Shown: piece by piece, positions 54,762 through 64,000 of the stretch
Position numbering within the stretch: position 1 is the stretch's first letter
Layout: every line of letters begins with the position of its first letter
DNA from: Notospermus geniculatus
Lineage: Eukaryota; Nemertea; Pilidiophora; Heteronemertea; Lineidae
Assembly (NCBI GenBank): GCA_002633025.1
Contig: NMRB01000003.1
Coordinates: 1,252,655 to 1,316,654, forward strand
Direction of reading: 5' to 3'
DNA length: 64,000 nucleotides
Notes under the pieces: generated by a model
What the model was told of the DNA's origin: nothing
The model's database searches: none
Seen by the model: only the letters and a program-made list of their open reading frames with translations
Made by a program: the position numbers and the translations under genes

Positions 54762-55308
54762 CTGACACAATGTTGGCAAACAACTGATATACTTGTGCAG
54801 GTGTGACAGCAGAGATTAACATATGCCTATCGAAACCTATTACTCAAACTTAAAAAATCTAACCATGCCATCTCCTGTTCTCGGACAGTTTTCGTACTTA
54901 TCCTCTCTTTGACTTCGATATTGCTCATTGAAACTGCCAAACTCGCCCTGTATAGAGGCTCTTCGCGTGACGTCACATCCTAATTAGCACAGCATTCATA
55001 GGAACTGGTGCGGCCGTATTGGCCGTCAGTATCAATAGGGTTTACTGAAAGAAATCAGATTTAAACTCGACTGTTTTCCAAACTACCTTTCTTATCATTT
55101 CAGTTTAATATATGATTTGTCAAATAAAATCACGGCATGTTCTACAGCAGTCTGATGATTGAATGACACCTGTCTATTGTGAAAACAGACAATTAGTGCT
55201 GACGGCCAAGCACGTACTAATTATGTATTATTTAGCTCATTAGCATTGAGACGTGACGTCGGTGAAGATCCTAGATCGTTTTAAAGCAGGCGGGGTCGTT
55301 CGTGAATA
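54762..55308. other. Spacer after family C MITE
   Basis: GTGACGTCAC-like words near 54967 and GTGACGTC near 55253 bound about 0.3 kb and may be the ends of another repeat. No gene seen. Confidence 0.35.
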
Positions 55309-55758
55309 TCACACCGGATTCTTCTCTGGATATCTCAGTTCGAGACTGTAAGGCAGGGTCAGCGAAGACTTCTCCTCTTCGACAAGTTTCACATGCACAA
55401 CCTTGTTCCCGATGCGTAAGGTCTCTTCCATTGTGTTGTTTCTCCATCGTCGGAACACAAACGGATATATATCTTTCAGACGATGACATTTCAACGACTT
55501 TCTCTGATATCCACCTTGCTCTTCCGCATGATTGTAATATGGCGTCTGACAAACATCTCTAGCATTTGGATAGTACGTCTGAATAAATGCGATGCCGTTA
55601 CGGGGAGCCTTTACCATCATCCCTTCAAATGGTCGCAAATGTACCGGGAAGACATCGGTTTTTCGATGCAGATCGTGACGAAAGCTTTCATTCATGTCCC
55701 ACAAGTTTTTATCGTCCTCATCGAAGAATATCAAGTCAATAAAAGGCCACTTCCACTT
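55309..55758 (-). CDS. LicD-family paralogue, C-terminal half only
   Basis: About 150 residues, homologous to residues 313-455 of the neighbour at 51055-52545: KWKWPFIDLIFFDEDDKNLW, HLRPFEGMMVKAPRN, YPFVFRRWRNN and MEETLRIG all align. The upstream part, including the catalytic Asp motif, would lie beyond the N at 55759; the bases after that N show no homology, so the rest is missing from the assembly or lost. The frame stops after LELRYPEKNPV and therefore lacks the C-terminal membrane helix of the neighbour. Divergence is well beyond allelic, so this is a true paralogue. Confidence 0.75.
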   Translation of the reverse strand, partial: KWKWPFIDLIFFDEDDKNLWDMNESFRHDLHRKTDVFPVHLRPFEGMMVKAPRNGIAFIQTYYPNARDVCQTPYYNHAEEQGGYQRKSLKCHRLKDIYPFVFRRWRNNTMEETLRIGNKVVHVKLVEEEKSSLTLPYSLELRYPEKNPV

Positions 55759-55759
55759 N

Positions 55760-56120
55760 TCCAGATGCCACGCACGCATTCTATAGGATCATCTTCAGGC
55801 CTGAAGTTAATATGCAATGCGATAAAAGTAATGTATTGAGCTCACTGCTGAGGTCCTCGTGCTAGATTTCCCTTGTTTTATACGTCACGGTGGTTTTCTG
55901 GGTTCACATTTCTCTAGCTGCCAACGCAAAGTCTGTGCTATACTCATTCAGTCGGAAGTGTTGAGCTTTCATGAGATACATCCTCCAGCAAGCCCAAATT
56001 TAGTACGAAATCCACCCCAGTGGCAAACATAGGAAATGAAATCTGCTTACGGTTCAATGAGATGATTCTTCTTGGCATACTCTTCAAAGTTGAAAAGATC
56101 CGGGACGCTCCCTCTTCTGT
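55760..56120. other. Spacer between the N and the charged-protein gene
   Basis: The 100 bases beyond the N do not continue the LicD paralogue. Nothing else recognised. Confidence 0.4.
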
Positions 56121-56485
56121 TCACCCCTCGAATGTGGCTACAAAAAGAAAGAAGAAAGCTGATGCATTTGACCAGATGGCAGCTTGGCAATTCCCTGAGA
56201 AGAATACGCAATGCAATGATCCAGTGCATTTTTGTGACACGATCAACTGATCGAAGGTACTCAAGGGTACTAACGGTGGTACTCGCAGTGGCCTTTCCAC
56301 TGGTTTCTTGATTTCAATCATGGAACAAGATCGTTTAAGTTTCCTCGGTTCTTGGTTGAGGAATCTCTCAATGTCATCGATCCTAGACATGTCAACAAAT
56401 TTCTTTTTCTTCTTCTTTTTCTTAGGTAGTAGGACGTATGCTCTTCCAGCTTTGAGGGCAAGCTCTGCAGGGGTGGGGATATCAG
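56121..56485 (-). CDS. Minus-strand charged protein, last exon
   Basis: A 365-base exon after TTTTTTATAG. Reads ADIPTPAELALKAGRAYVLL, a poly-Lys run, then DIERFLNQEPRKLKRSC and RPLRVPPLVPLSTFDQL, and ends at a stop at 56121. The last 30 residues (from about CTGSLHCVFF) look less protein-like and could be intron if an unseen donor precedes them. Confidence 0.6.
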
Positions 56486-58835
56486 CTATAAAAAAAAGGG
56501 GATTGTAAACACTTCTTCCTGGTGCTCGCATTTCAGTTGGTATTGTTTTCGTTACTTGTGATTTCAGTGGGTTTCAAATGGGATACATATCAAAGAGACT
56601 CAACTACAAATCTTATCACATATTCTGTTCTTACCTCTAAGTTTAATCTTATGGAAGGGTGATGTACGTTCACTAGAAACTTTTGCTGGCGGCGCGATAG
56701 GGGAAAGCTGTGGAAAAGGAAGGGCATTTTAAACACAGCGCTCAAGTGTAGAATACATACATGTACCGGTACGTACAACTTGGTACTCTGCCTTGATTTT
56801 GTAAAATACATAAAGTTAGGTATACTAAGCAAACCTCATCTTGTTCTTCCCGTTCCTCTGCTTTCTTCTCTTTTTCCTCCTCTGCTTTGTCCTCCTCTAC
56901 CTCCTTCTTTTTACCCTGCTTCTTCCCGTCCCTGACCTCCTTGACCTTGACCTGCTGTCTCTCCAACTCATCAAGCGCACCGGCGGAATTCTTGGGTATT
57001 ATGAGGAAGTCGTCGCCCAGTGCAAGACAGGGAGCTGAGTTGGTCCTGTACAAATGTCATAACAATTAAAAGATACATGTATCTCTTCAAACAAAAACTT
57101 GAAGAAAATCGTTCACTTACATGTAAACTATTTCGATATTCCTTTCTATCTTTTCAAGAATCTGGCATGAAGAGAGGATATACTATCTCTCTGTGCAGGT
57201 GGGGTTGGGGGTTGGGAGTGCAATCTGGTTACCTTCTGATTACAAATGTTGGGAAAATCTCCTCATCGGTCATTCCAGGATCCGGTGGTGGCTCTTCAGG
57301 CTCATCAGCAATCACCGCAGCCTCAGCAAACTTCTTCCTCATTTCAGCAAACGATATGGGGACTGCGGGACCCGATACTTCGGACCCTGAAACTGATGGG
57401 AGGGATCTGTATAGGGCTTCTCCACTTTGACACGAAGTTGCCAACCCTCTACCCTCATGGATATTCAAAGGGATGTCCCTACTTTCATGAAATTGGCACC
57501 TAAACAGGAAATTTCAGGAGTGGATACAAGGGTAACTACAGGTCCATTTAGAAGGCACCAATAGCCCTGTCCGCGGCATCGATGAATACCAACTTACCCT
57601 CATTGACGGAACTCAAATCCGTCCTCTTGGTCCCTTTGTCCGACCTGGCTTCTGATGTCATGGTTATGAGTGTGGTAAAGCTACCGGCATTTAAGGTGTC
57701 ATCGGATTCTTCTGCAAGTGCTGCCATTGCCCTCTTCAGAAAGGTTAGGTCCTCAGATGACTTGTAACGTCTGCTCAGAACCCTTCAAGAAAAGAACTTA
57801 TTGTAACTAAAAAATTCCACTTCTGGAGACATTGAGCAAGATAAGAATTAGTCAGTAGGGCAGTTCTGGACCTTGGGACCCATGAAGCTGCCGAAGGACC
57901 CCCAGGGACAAGAAAGAGACGAGATGAGACACTTTACTGACCTCTCCCTCATAAGGACCTGCTCTGGGTCCTCCTGTTCCACTGTCACTGTTTCCTGTTC
58001 TGTTTCGCTCTCTTCCGACTCTTCAAGGGTCTCGCCCATATCCTGCACGTCGATGACATTCCCCTTATATTTCGGGAAGAGATATTCCTTCACTTTGGCG
58101 GGTGGTATGTCCATCATGGGAGGCGCTGGGTGCCAATACAGACGGGATTCGTCAGAGAGAAGGGGCATCTGTTTGCCTTCGATGGTGACATCAGGCATAT
58201 CAAACTGAAAATACAGAGACGGTGATATCTGAATATTGAGCATTGTGTTTTCAGGGCATCCCCGGTGCAGGATACGATAAGTGTGAACTCTCCTAATGTA
58301 AATTTGTCACATTCACCACCAATGAATCCCATGTATAATCTGGTAGATGACTCTGAGAACAAACAACACAGTCTCCCACTCACCAATGTATCAGCTTTCT
58401 CCTTCCAATGTTCAATCGTATCATCGGCAAACCCAACTGCAGCAGCCTCTTCCAGAATCCGCTTAGCAGCAGCCGAGAGACGACGGTCACGTTCCTGCTC
58501 ATTACCCTCCTTGAACATCGAGAACGGCGTACTTGGCATTGAAGCCAAGTGACCATCAGTCTGAGTGAGCTCATACTTCGCTGCCGTTTGGTATTTCCGT
58601 GTCACACCTTGAAAAGGCTTTGGAAGCTGAAAATCGCTCGTGACTGTGCAAAAATGATGCATATTCTTTGCCAAAATTGGCTGTGTATCGTCTGGAGGTG
58701 TGATAGAAGTCTCTTCCTTTTCCTTTGGCATCCTGGTTGATAAGAATGAGACAGCCTGGCTCTCCACGTACGGTTTGGGACCTTTTTCAACTGATGACTT
58801 TTCAGGACTGCGGTCCTTCATCTCTGCCTTCTCTC
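56121..58835 (-). CDS. Charged multi-exon protein, C-terminal part (possibly SPAG17-like)
   Basis: Seven minus-strand exons join in consistent phase: 58384-58835, 57942-58204, 57598-57782, 57233-57392, 56835-57045, 56635-56707 and 56121-56485 (stop), about 568 residues. There are no membrane segments in the joined product. It is rich in Glu, Lys and Pro, with an acidic stretch near EESEESETEQE, a charged helix (KEVEEDKAEEEKEKKAEERE) and an eight-Lys run before FVDMSRIDDIERF. Blocks such as RLYWHPAPPMMDIP and VKEYLFPKYKG look conserved and recall ciliary central-apparatus proteins of the SPAG17/PF6 type, but I cannot confirm this. The 5' end is missing: the first exon starts in phase 2 beside a foreign junction at 58843. 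Confidence 0.65.
56635..56707 (-). CDS. Minus-strand charged protein, exon 6
   Basis: A 73-base exon after TTTCCACAG, donor GTAAGA; reads LSPIAPPAKVSSERTSPFHK and IKLR, phase 1. It was found by phase and splice reasoning because it is too short to stand out. Confidence 0.6.
56835..57045 (-). CDS. Minus-strand charged protein, exon 5
   Basis: A 211-base exon after TTTGTACAG; reads TNSAPCLALGDDFLIIPKNS and then a Lys/Glu helix. Ends in phase 0 at GTTTGC, a weak donor. Low-complexity composition. Confidence 0.6.
57233..57392 (-). CDS. Minus-strand charged protein, exon 4
   Basis: A 160-base exon after CTCCCATCAG, donor GTAACC, phase 2 at the end. Reads SGSEVSGPAVPISFAEMRKK and EPEEPPPDPGMTDEEIFPTF. 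The donor is placed ten bases after an earlier GT because only this one keeps the next exon in frame. Confidence 0.65.
57598..57782 (-). CDS. Minus-strand charged protein, exon 3
   Basis: A 185-base exon after TCTTGAAG, donor GTAAGT, phase 1 at the end. Reads VLSRRYKSSEDLTFLKRAMA and AALAEESDDTLNAGSFTTL. Phases agree with both neighbours. Confidence 0.65.
57942..58204 (-). CDS. Minus-strand charged protein, exon 2
   Basis: A 263-base exon after TATTTTCAG, donor GTCAGT, phase 2 at the end. Reads FDMPDVTIEGKQMPLLSDES, RLYWHPAPPMMDIPPAKVKE and YLFPKYKGNVIDVQDMGETL, then an acidic region. Confidence 0.7.
58384..58835 (-). CDS. Minus-strand charged protein, first visible exon
   Basis: A 452-base exon after GTTACAG; reads EKAEMKDRSPEKSSVEKGPK, DFQLPKPFQGVTRKYQ and AAKRILEEAAAVGFADDTIE. 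Ends in phase 0 at donor GTGAGT. The eight bases upstream of the acceptor run into duplicated opsin sequence, so its normal intron is absent. Confidence 0.7.
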
Positions 58836-58842
58836 CTGTAAC

Positions 58843-60540
58843 ACTACAGGTTGACGAGGGTTCCTCGGTTTAAGCGTAAGTTTCGAATGAACGTGGGAGA
58901 AGCAAACCAAACTTTGGTTGCCCTTAGGGCTGTTGAGACAACAGGTTTAAGTTGAGATTAGATAAAAAGAAGGTTCCGCCAGATTCTGCAAGTTCTCGTT
59001 TAGGCATGTTTAGATTGAGGCATATTTGTTGTCTTTTTTCAGCAAAACACTGCGCCATACAAATTGCATTCATTTGGTGCTATGCTTTATTTTGGTCTGT
59101 GTGCCCTCTACTTGGATGGAGTAGATACGAATTTGAACCATATAAGGTAAGGAAAGTTGGGACATGATGATAGCTTCAGCCACAATATTGGAATTTCGGA
59201 GTATGTTACTGGCGTTCACGTAAAAGTCTAATCGGGAGATTTCGCAAAGCCCCCGAAACGCCAACGCGAACGCCACACCCATTGTTCGATGCCACGAAGA
59301 GAGCACCGAACAAAATGATAGACGTTCGCGTTGGCGTTTCGGGGGCTTAGCGAAAACTCTATAATAAAAACAGCCTTCTATTGACATTGCTCATTTAGAG
59401 CTTATTCAAAGGTCAATCAGAAACATCTGCAACAATAAAAATTTGTCCAATGAAAAAGAGAGTTATTCCAAACATTTGTCAGACCAAACGAAGCCTTGTG
59501 GTTGCAACTGCAGCCGAAGTATTGCTGACGCACAGTAGTCGTGAAGTTGTTGACCTCTGACAAAAACTGTCCTTTCATTTCTTTTCAGCTCTCGTGTACA
59601 TTAGACTGGTATAATCCCACACAGGAGACGTTTTCTTTCATTTTCTCTGCCTGTACGTTCATGTTCTTCATCCCAGTGACTCTGATGATAATATTTTACG
59701 CCAAAATCATTGCTGTGATACGCGAGAAGAGAAGAAATATGGCCAGATGGACTAACACCGACGATGGGCGGAGGGAACAGCAATTAACTGTGGTGAGCAC
59801 AGAACACGACACGATATACATGTAGTTGTCGAAATGATCTTGCTGCTCCTTTGCGAATTCACCCACACACCATGGATCATAACAAGCTAATCTGAAATCC
59901 TCTCCTCTGGCAGAAAGAGCCTCTGGGTTCGAAAGCAGCTGCACATATGTGCAAATTATGATTAAACCGAGTCAATGCCGCGGTTGTCATTCGAATCATG
60001 AATTCCTTTTTTTCGTACGCGGAATAACTGTACTAAAACGGCCCATGCAGGGATTCTTTTATATAATGCAACAGTTCGGGGTTATGTAACAACTGATCAC
60101 CCTGAAACATACCATAGGCCTATTATTTTCTTCTCAAGGGATTGGAATTAAATTTCGCGTATGAAGAAAAGAATTGTTCATAATTTGAATGGCAACAATG
60201 AATGCTAGAACCTACGAAATACACAGTTATTCAAGCTAACGTAGGCCAATCAGTCTGTGGCCTGAAACCTGCTTTTTGTCTTTTTCAGATGACAGCTGTA
60301 GTAGTGATATGTTTTGTCGTGATTTGGTCGCCATATGCCATCATTTCTTTCATGTCCGCCTTTGGTGCATTCCATTATACTTCGCCAGAGGCATCCATCG
60401 TGGCACCTGTTCTTGCCAAGTCCGGAGTTTACATCAATCCGATAATCTACGCGTTCACACATCGGAACTTCCGCCGAGCTTTTAAGGAACTCCTGTGCAG
60501 CAAAGACGAACCAGCGGATACAGACGAGACTTTTGTGTAG
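58843..60540 (+). pseudogene. Second, 5'-truncated copy of the opsin (TM3 end to stop)
   Basis: Repeats the opsin from the end of the TM3 exon (58843-58875) through TM4 (59043-59146), TM5 (59589-59792) and TM6-TM7 (60289-60540). The TM5 and TM6-TM7 exons encode the same residues as at 47842-48793; only scattered intronic substitutions and small indels differ. It lacks the TM1-TM2 exon and most of TM3, so as it stands it cannot make a receptor. It is either an unmerged second allele or a very recent duplication. The left junction falls inside the last bases of an intron of the minus-strand gene at 56121-58835. Confidence 0.8.
59234..59360. mobile_element. Foldback MITE family B, copy 3
   Basis: The duplicated counterpart of 47476-47602, with a handful of substitutions. 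Confidence 0.8.
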
Positions 60541-60592
60541 GATGTAGCATGTCAAGGGTCTAGTTCTTGTGATTTACAGCAGCTTCAAAGCC

Positions 60593-60761
60593 GGTGTAAC
60601 GTTTTTCAGTGAGGCCCATGGGCCAGTGTGACAAATAGATTGACGGAATAAGTGGCGACTTGACAATGAGCGACACACAGAGAAATAGTGAGTCTGTTTC
60701 CCAGTGTGTTCCAAACAATGGAAATCACAAAGATAAATGGCCACACTGAAAAAGTTACACC
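60593..60761 (+). mobile_element. Foldback MITE family A, copy 4
   Basis: Same element as 48846-49014, carried by the large duplication, with the same one-base loss in the right terminus. Confidence 0.8.
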
Positions 60762-61157
60762 TGGCAAGACCAGATGAAAGGAGTAGCTTCCAGAATAAAA
60801 AGCTGCTGCCGTGCGAATTTCTTGTCGTTGATCACTGGTGCTAATTTGCCTGTAATGTATGTAGGAATTGACCCACGGTCATTCGTAGAATTACAATGTA
60901 TCTCTCTATAATTCATAGGAAGTTAGCACATCGCTATTTTGTCGACTGTGAGTACATCAACACTTGATCTTGGCGGCTGCTTCAGAATCAGAATGTGTGT
61001 CGTCGACCAAGCCGTTGTATGCTTAGAATCTTTGCTCACTTTCACAATATAAAAAATTTGTAGCCTTCTTCGCTTTTTAGTAAAAGGAATAATTTTTTCT
61101 AGCTTTTCCTTGTGTTGCACTACATGTACATTACTTTCATTTCAACCCGTTTGTTAC

Positions 61158-61889
61158 AGCTGACATGTTTGCATTACCCCATGGCTTTGGCTGAATAAAA
61201 AAACAGGTAGATGAAGTTCAAACGTTCATCAAACGCCTCTCTCAGACCACCATTACCCCAAATACCTCCCAGGTGTCGCTGTCATTCGAATGAAAGCCGT
61301 GGAGCTGGGAGGATAGCGAGTGCTCCGCAGGTCAGCACAAGTATAATGCTGTAGGCATACATTGTAGGCCTACGTACATACACAACAGGGTCAGGCCGCT
61401 ATTGACGACTAAGCACTAGCGAAAAGTAGCCCTCAACACTCCCTAACAACAGAAAACACAAAAAACCCACGATATGTCAAAACGGATAATATTCCAACTT
61501 ACCTGCATAACATGAGTCACTTTGTAAACTCCGAAAGGGCAGATAAAATTAATTTACGGTACATGCAATTCTCACAATACCAGGACTCATAACTAAGTCG
61601 TCAATAGCTGCCTATATTGTATAGACTTAGGCTTGACCCTAGTATCTATGTATGCCTACAGCATTGTACTTGCACTAACCTGCAGAGCACGAGCCGTCCT
61701 TCCAGCTCGGCGACTTTCATTCGAATGACAGCGACATCTTGGCGGTGTTTGGCGTAATGGTGGTATGAGAGAAGTGTTTGATGAAGGACCTTGACGCCGT
61801 TTGAGCTTCATCTACCTGCCGCGCTGTGGCGCGACACGGGATTTTTTTATTCAGCCAAAGCCATGGGGTAATGCAACCATATCAGCTTT
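61158..61889. mobile_element. Long-terminal-inverted-repeat element, copy 2
   Basis: The counterpart of 49411-50137 inside the large duplication, with scattered substitutions and a small insertion (GTAC) in the centre. Confidence 0.75.
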
Positions 61890-62186
61890 AAATAGGCCTA
61901 CGCCGGACGTTTTATCGAAGGGTATGTCTTTCTTTAGGATTAGTTTATTCTCATCCAGGACTTACACATGATGCAATGACCGGTTCAGCGCTTCTTTAGC
62001 TTCATGTACCAGAGTCTTCCCAGCTATGATGAGATGAGATATCACGTTTCAACATCCTTCTTGATTCTTTGACAACTCCTCTCCTCAATTATCTCCTAAC
62101 TGATAAGAAAGCCACGAAGCACACTTGTCAAAAGTTTGAATTCCTGCACAACTATATCACATTTCACGGATATGAGGTGTTCGACG

Positions 62187-62278
62187 CACAGAAAAAAATA
62201 ACCGTCTCCAACCTGAGGCAAAGGGTGTCTCATCGATGTGTGAGACAGGTCCCGTCTTATTGACTGAGTAACCCCCTG
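62187..62278 (+). repeat. 92-bp block repeated at 63429-63520
   Basis: Starts CACAGAAAAAAATAACCGTC and matches 63429-63520 with one substitution. It is cut on the right by the N at 62279 and begins where the 3.3 kb duplication ends. Confidence 0.8.
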
Positions 62279-62699
62279 NTATTTTGTCAGTAGCTTCGCT
62301 GGGTTATTTGAGGTTAATTCCGATGTTGTTACCCACTGACAATCCGACTGATGTCATCTTTCGTGCCTTGAATAGCTGTCTCACCACCCCCACACTCATC
62401 GGACGTTGTCGGAAGAAGCTGGGAACCCCACGGTGTACTACGTTGCAAGTTCTCATCTTTCCAGCGAGGGCCCTTGACTTGACCGGGATATTTTAGTGCA
62501 TGCATACAACAGACATCGTCGGTGAAAATAGGTGAGACAACTTGATGTGTGCATTTATTGTCACATACATGTAGCTGCAGTCCTCCAGTTAAGGACCCAA
62601 TTATAAGTTATAATATAACATCGAATGGCAATTAGAGTGGCCTTGAACAACCCTGTCGTCTCTCATTTCTTTATTTTTTTACTTATTTGGTATTTTGAA

Positions 62700-62867
62700 G
62701 GCTCCCATGGACACTAGACTTTAGAACGTTGTACATGTATAGGCTCCCATGGACACTAGACTTTAGAACATTGTACATGTATACGCTCCCATGGACACTA
62801 GACTTTAGAACGTTGTACATGTATAGGCTCCCATGGACACTAGACTTTAGAACGTTATACATGTATA
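62700..62867. repeat. 42-bp minisatellite, four exact-length units
   Basis: Four head-to-tail 42-bp units starting at 62700, 62742, 62784 and 62826, each with CTCCCATGGACACTAGACTT and ending in TACATGTATA. The units differ at one or two positions. Because 42 is a multiple of three and the unit lacks stops, frames stay open on both strands; no gene is implied. Confidence 0.9.
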
Positions 62868-63428
62868 AACGTCTGTCACGCGTCTTCGTTCCTTGGTCGT
62901 TGTCCACACGAAACATGAGTCGAAATGACGAAGAAGTCGGCGAATGTCGAGTGACGGATATGCCATCTTCTCTCGGAAAGAATTCCCTACTATCATCACA
63001 TGCACTGCTGACCTTTTGCAATCTTAAAATATTGTCAACATAATCTTGGAGTGATTATATAATTCCTCCAAGTGCAGGCACACTGTGAGTACCGGTACCT
63101 GCTGAGAAGAAGGTCTGCTGACGAAAAACACATGACGAAGACATTTAATTGAACGACCATTTATTATAAGTAGCCTAATCTTCAATCGAAATACCTAAGT
63201 TACATAATCATTCTACAGATATGTAGATTTAAACTAATTTACCTCTTTGCGGCAATTGAACTCTTGTATTATCGGGGGCATCAGGTAATCTTTAAATAAA
63301 GATAAAATTTGTCGGCACATTTATTGTACGTAAGATTTTAACTTTTATAATTCTATGGGTCATCATAAAATCCTATTTTTTACTTGATCGCATAGGATTT
63401 TTAAAAGTCTAAACGGATCATATGCTTC

Positions 63429-63690
63429 ACAGAAAAAAATAACCGTCTCTAACCTGAGGCAAAGGGTGTCTCATCGATGTGTGAGACAGGTCCCGTCTTA
63501 TTGACTGAGTAACCCCCTGTCTCGTTCAAAATAAAACGTCTCATCTTGAGCCAGAAGGCTGCTCAATCATGATCTTGAGGCGGCCGCGTCTCAAGATGGG
63601 GACTTTGAGACGGGGGCCGTCTCAAGATCGGGAGGTTGAGACGGTCTCCGCCTCAAAAACATGATATCGAGACAGCACCGTCTCACATTG
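63429..63690. repeat. GTCTC/GAGAC-rich repeat block
   Basis: About a dozen GTCTC or GAGAC words in about 240 bases, many extended to GTCTCAAGAT or its complement-like ATCTTGAG, in alternating orientation. The first 92 bases are the block seen at 62187-62278. It looks like a compound palindromic repeat, not coding. Confidence 0.6.
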
Positions 63691-64000
63691 TAAGAACAAC
63701 GCATGCGCAGGTATACAGTGGATTTCCGATTTAGTCTGCACGAGCAGTAATGATTTACATGATTTATGATATAATTCGTATTTGCTACTGTCTTCAGTGG
63801 TTTAGTGGGTGTCCAGTACTTTACTCTTTTAAGTAAGTAGCCTACAGGTGAACAAGAAACCTGTCCATGTGCCCCAAAAGGCTAGGCCTAGCTAATGTTC
63901 GTTGAACCATCTCATGTCATGATGTGATACTGTACCGGTAGCTTAATATGTATCTAACTATTTAAGTAGGCCCCCCTGTACCTAGTATAGGCGTATCTCT
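63691..64000. other. Window end, nothing recognised
   Basis: AT-rich sequence with AGGCCTA words and no exon signal. Confidence 0.4.

Larger units (their letters stand above)
58843..62186 (+). repeat. Large near-identical duplication, copy 2
   Basis: About 3.34 kb matching 47080-50429. It begins abruptly next to a minus-strand splice acceptor and ends where a 92-base block, found again at 63429-63520, runs into the N at 62279. This pattern fits an alternative-haplotype contig spliced into the scaffold. Confidence 0.85.

Noticed and set aside
62700-62867. Considered as a CRISPR array
   Set aside because: The genome is eukaryotic, units are contiguous with no unique spacers, and they are simple tandem repeats.

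Overview
The window is nuclear DNA from an invertebrate animal. Coding sequence is split into short exons with GT-AG borders, spacers are AT-rich, and short foldback (MITE-like) elements are very common. Frequent TACATGTA and AGGCCTA words, a kinase-less ROCO gene, an opsin and LicD-type genes suggest a marine invertebrate. I lean towards an echinoderm or hemichordate, with low confidence. N positions lie at 7360, 16186-16193, 34023, 55759 and 62279. Several of these adjoin near-identical duplications, which looks like two haplotypes joined in one scaffold.

Layout. 1-25.8 kb: no convincing intact gene; foldback elements, an assembly-style duplication (6480-8682) in which one copy carries a 0.44 kb transposon-like insertion, and one possible death-effector-domain relic. 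25.9-38.0 kb, plus strand: one large gene. About 18 small phase-0 exons, mostly one 33-residue ankyrin repeat each, lead into a 3.2 kb exon coding leucine-rich repeats, a Roc GTPase and a COR domain, with no kinase. 39.6-41.3 kb, plus: signal-peptide exon and first extracellular exon of a probable Cys-loop receptor, apparently frameshifted; a minisatellite fills the intron. 44.3-48.8 kb, plus: an opsin lacking only its first exon. 51.0-52.5 kb, minus: an intact single-exon LicD-family protein; 55.3-55.76 kb, minus: the C-terminal half of a paralogue, cut by a gap. 56.1-58.8 kb, minus: seven phase-consistent exons of a charged protein, perhaps an SPAG17-like axonemal protein. 58.84-62.19 kb: a second near-identical copy of the 3' part of the opsin region. 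The window ends in a 42-bp minisatellite and a GTCTC/GAGAC-rich repeat block.

The genes do not form a shared pathway. The ROCO gene suggests intracellular signalling on an ankyrin/LRR scaffold. The opsin and Cys-loop receptor are sensory or neuronal membrane receptors. The LicD proteins are probable membrane-anchored phospho-ligand or sugar transferases.
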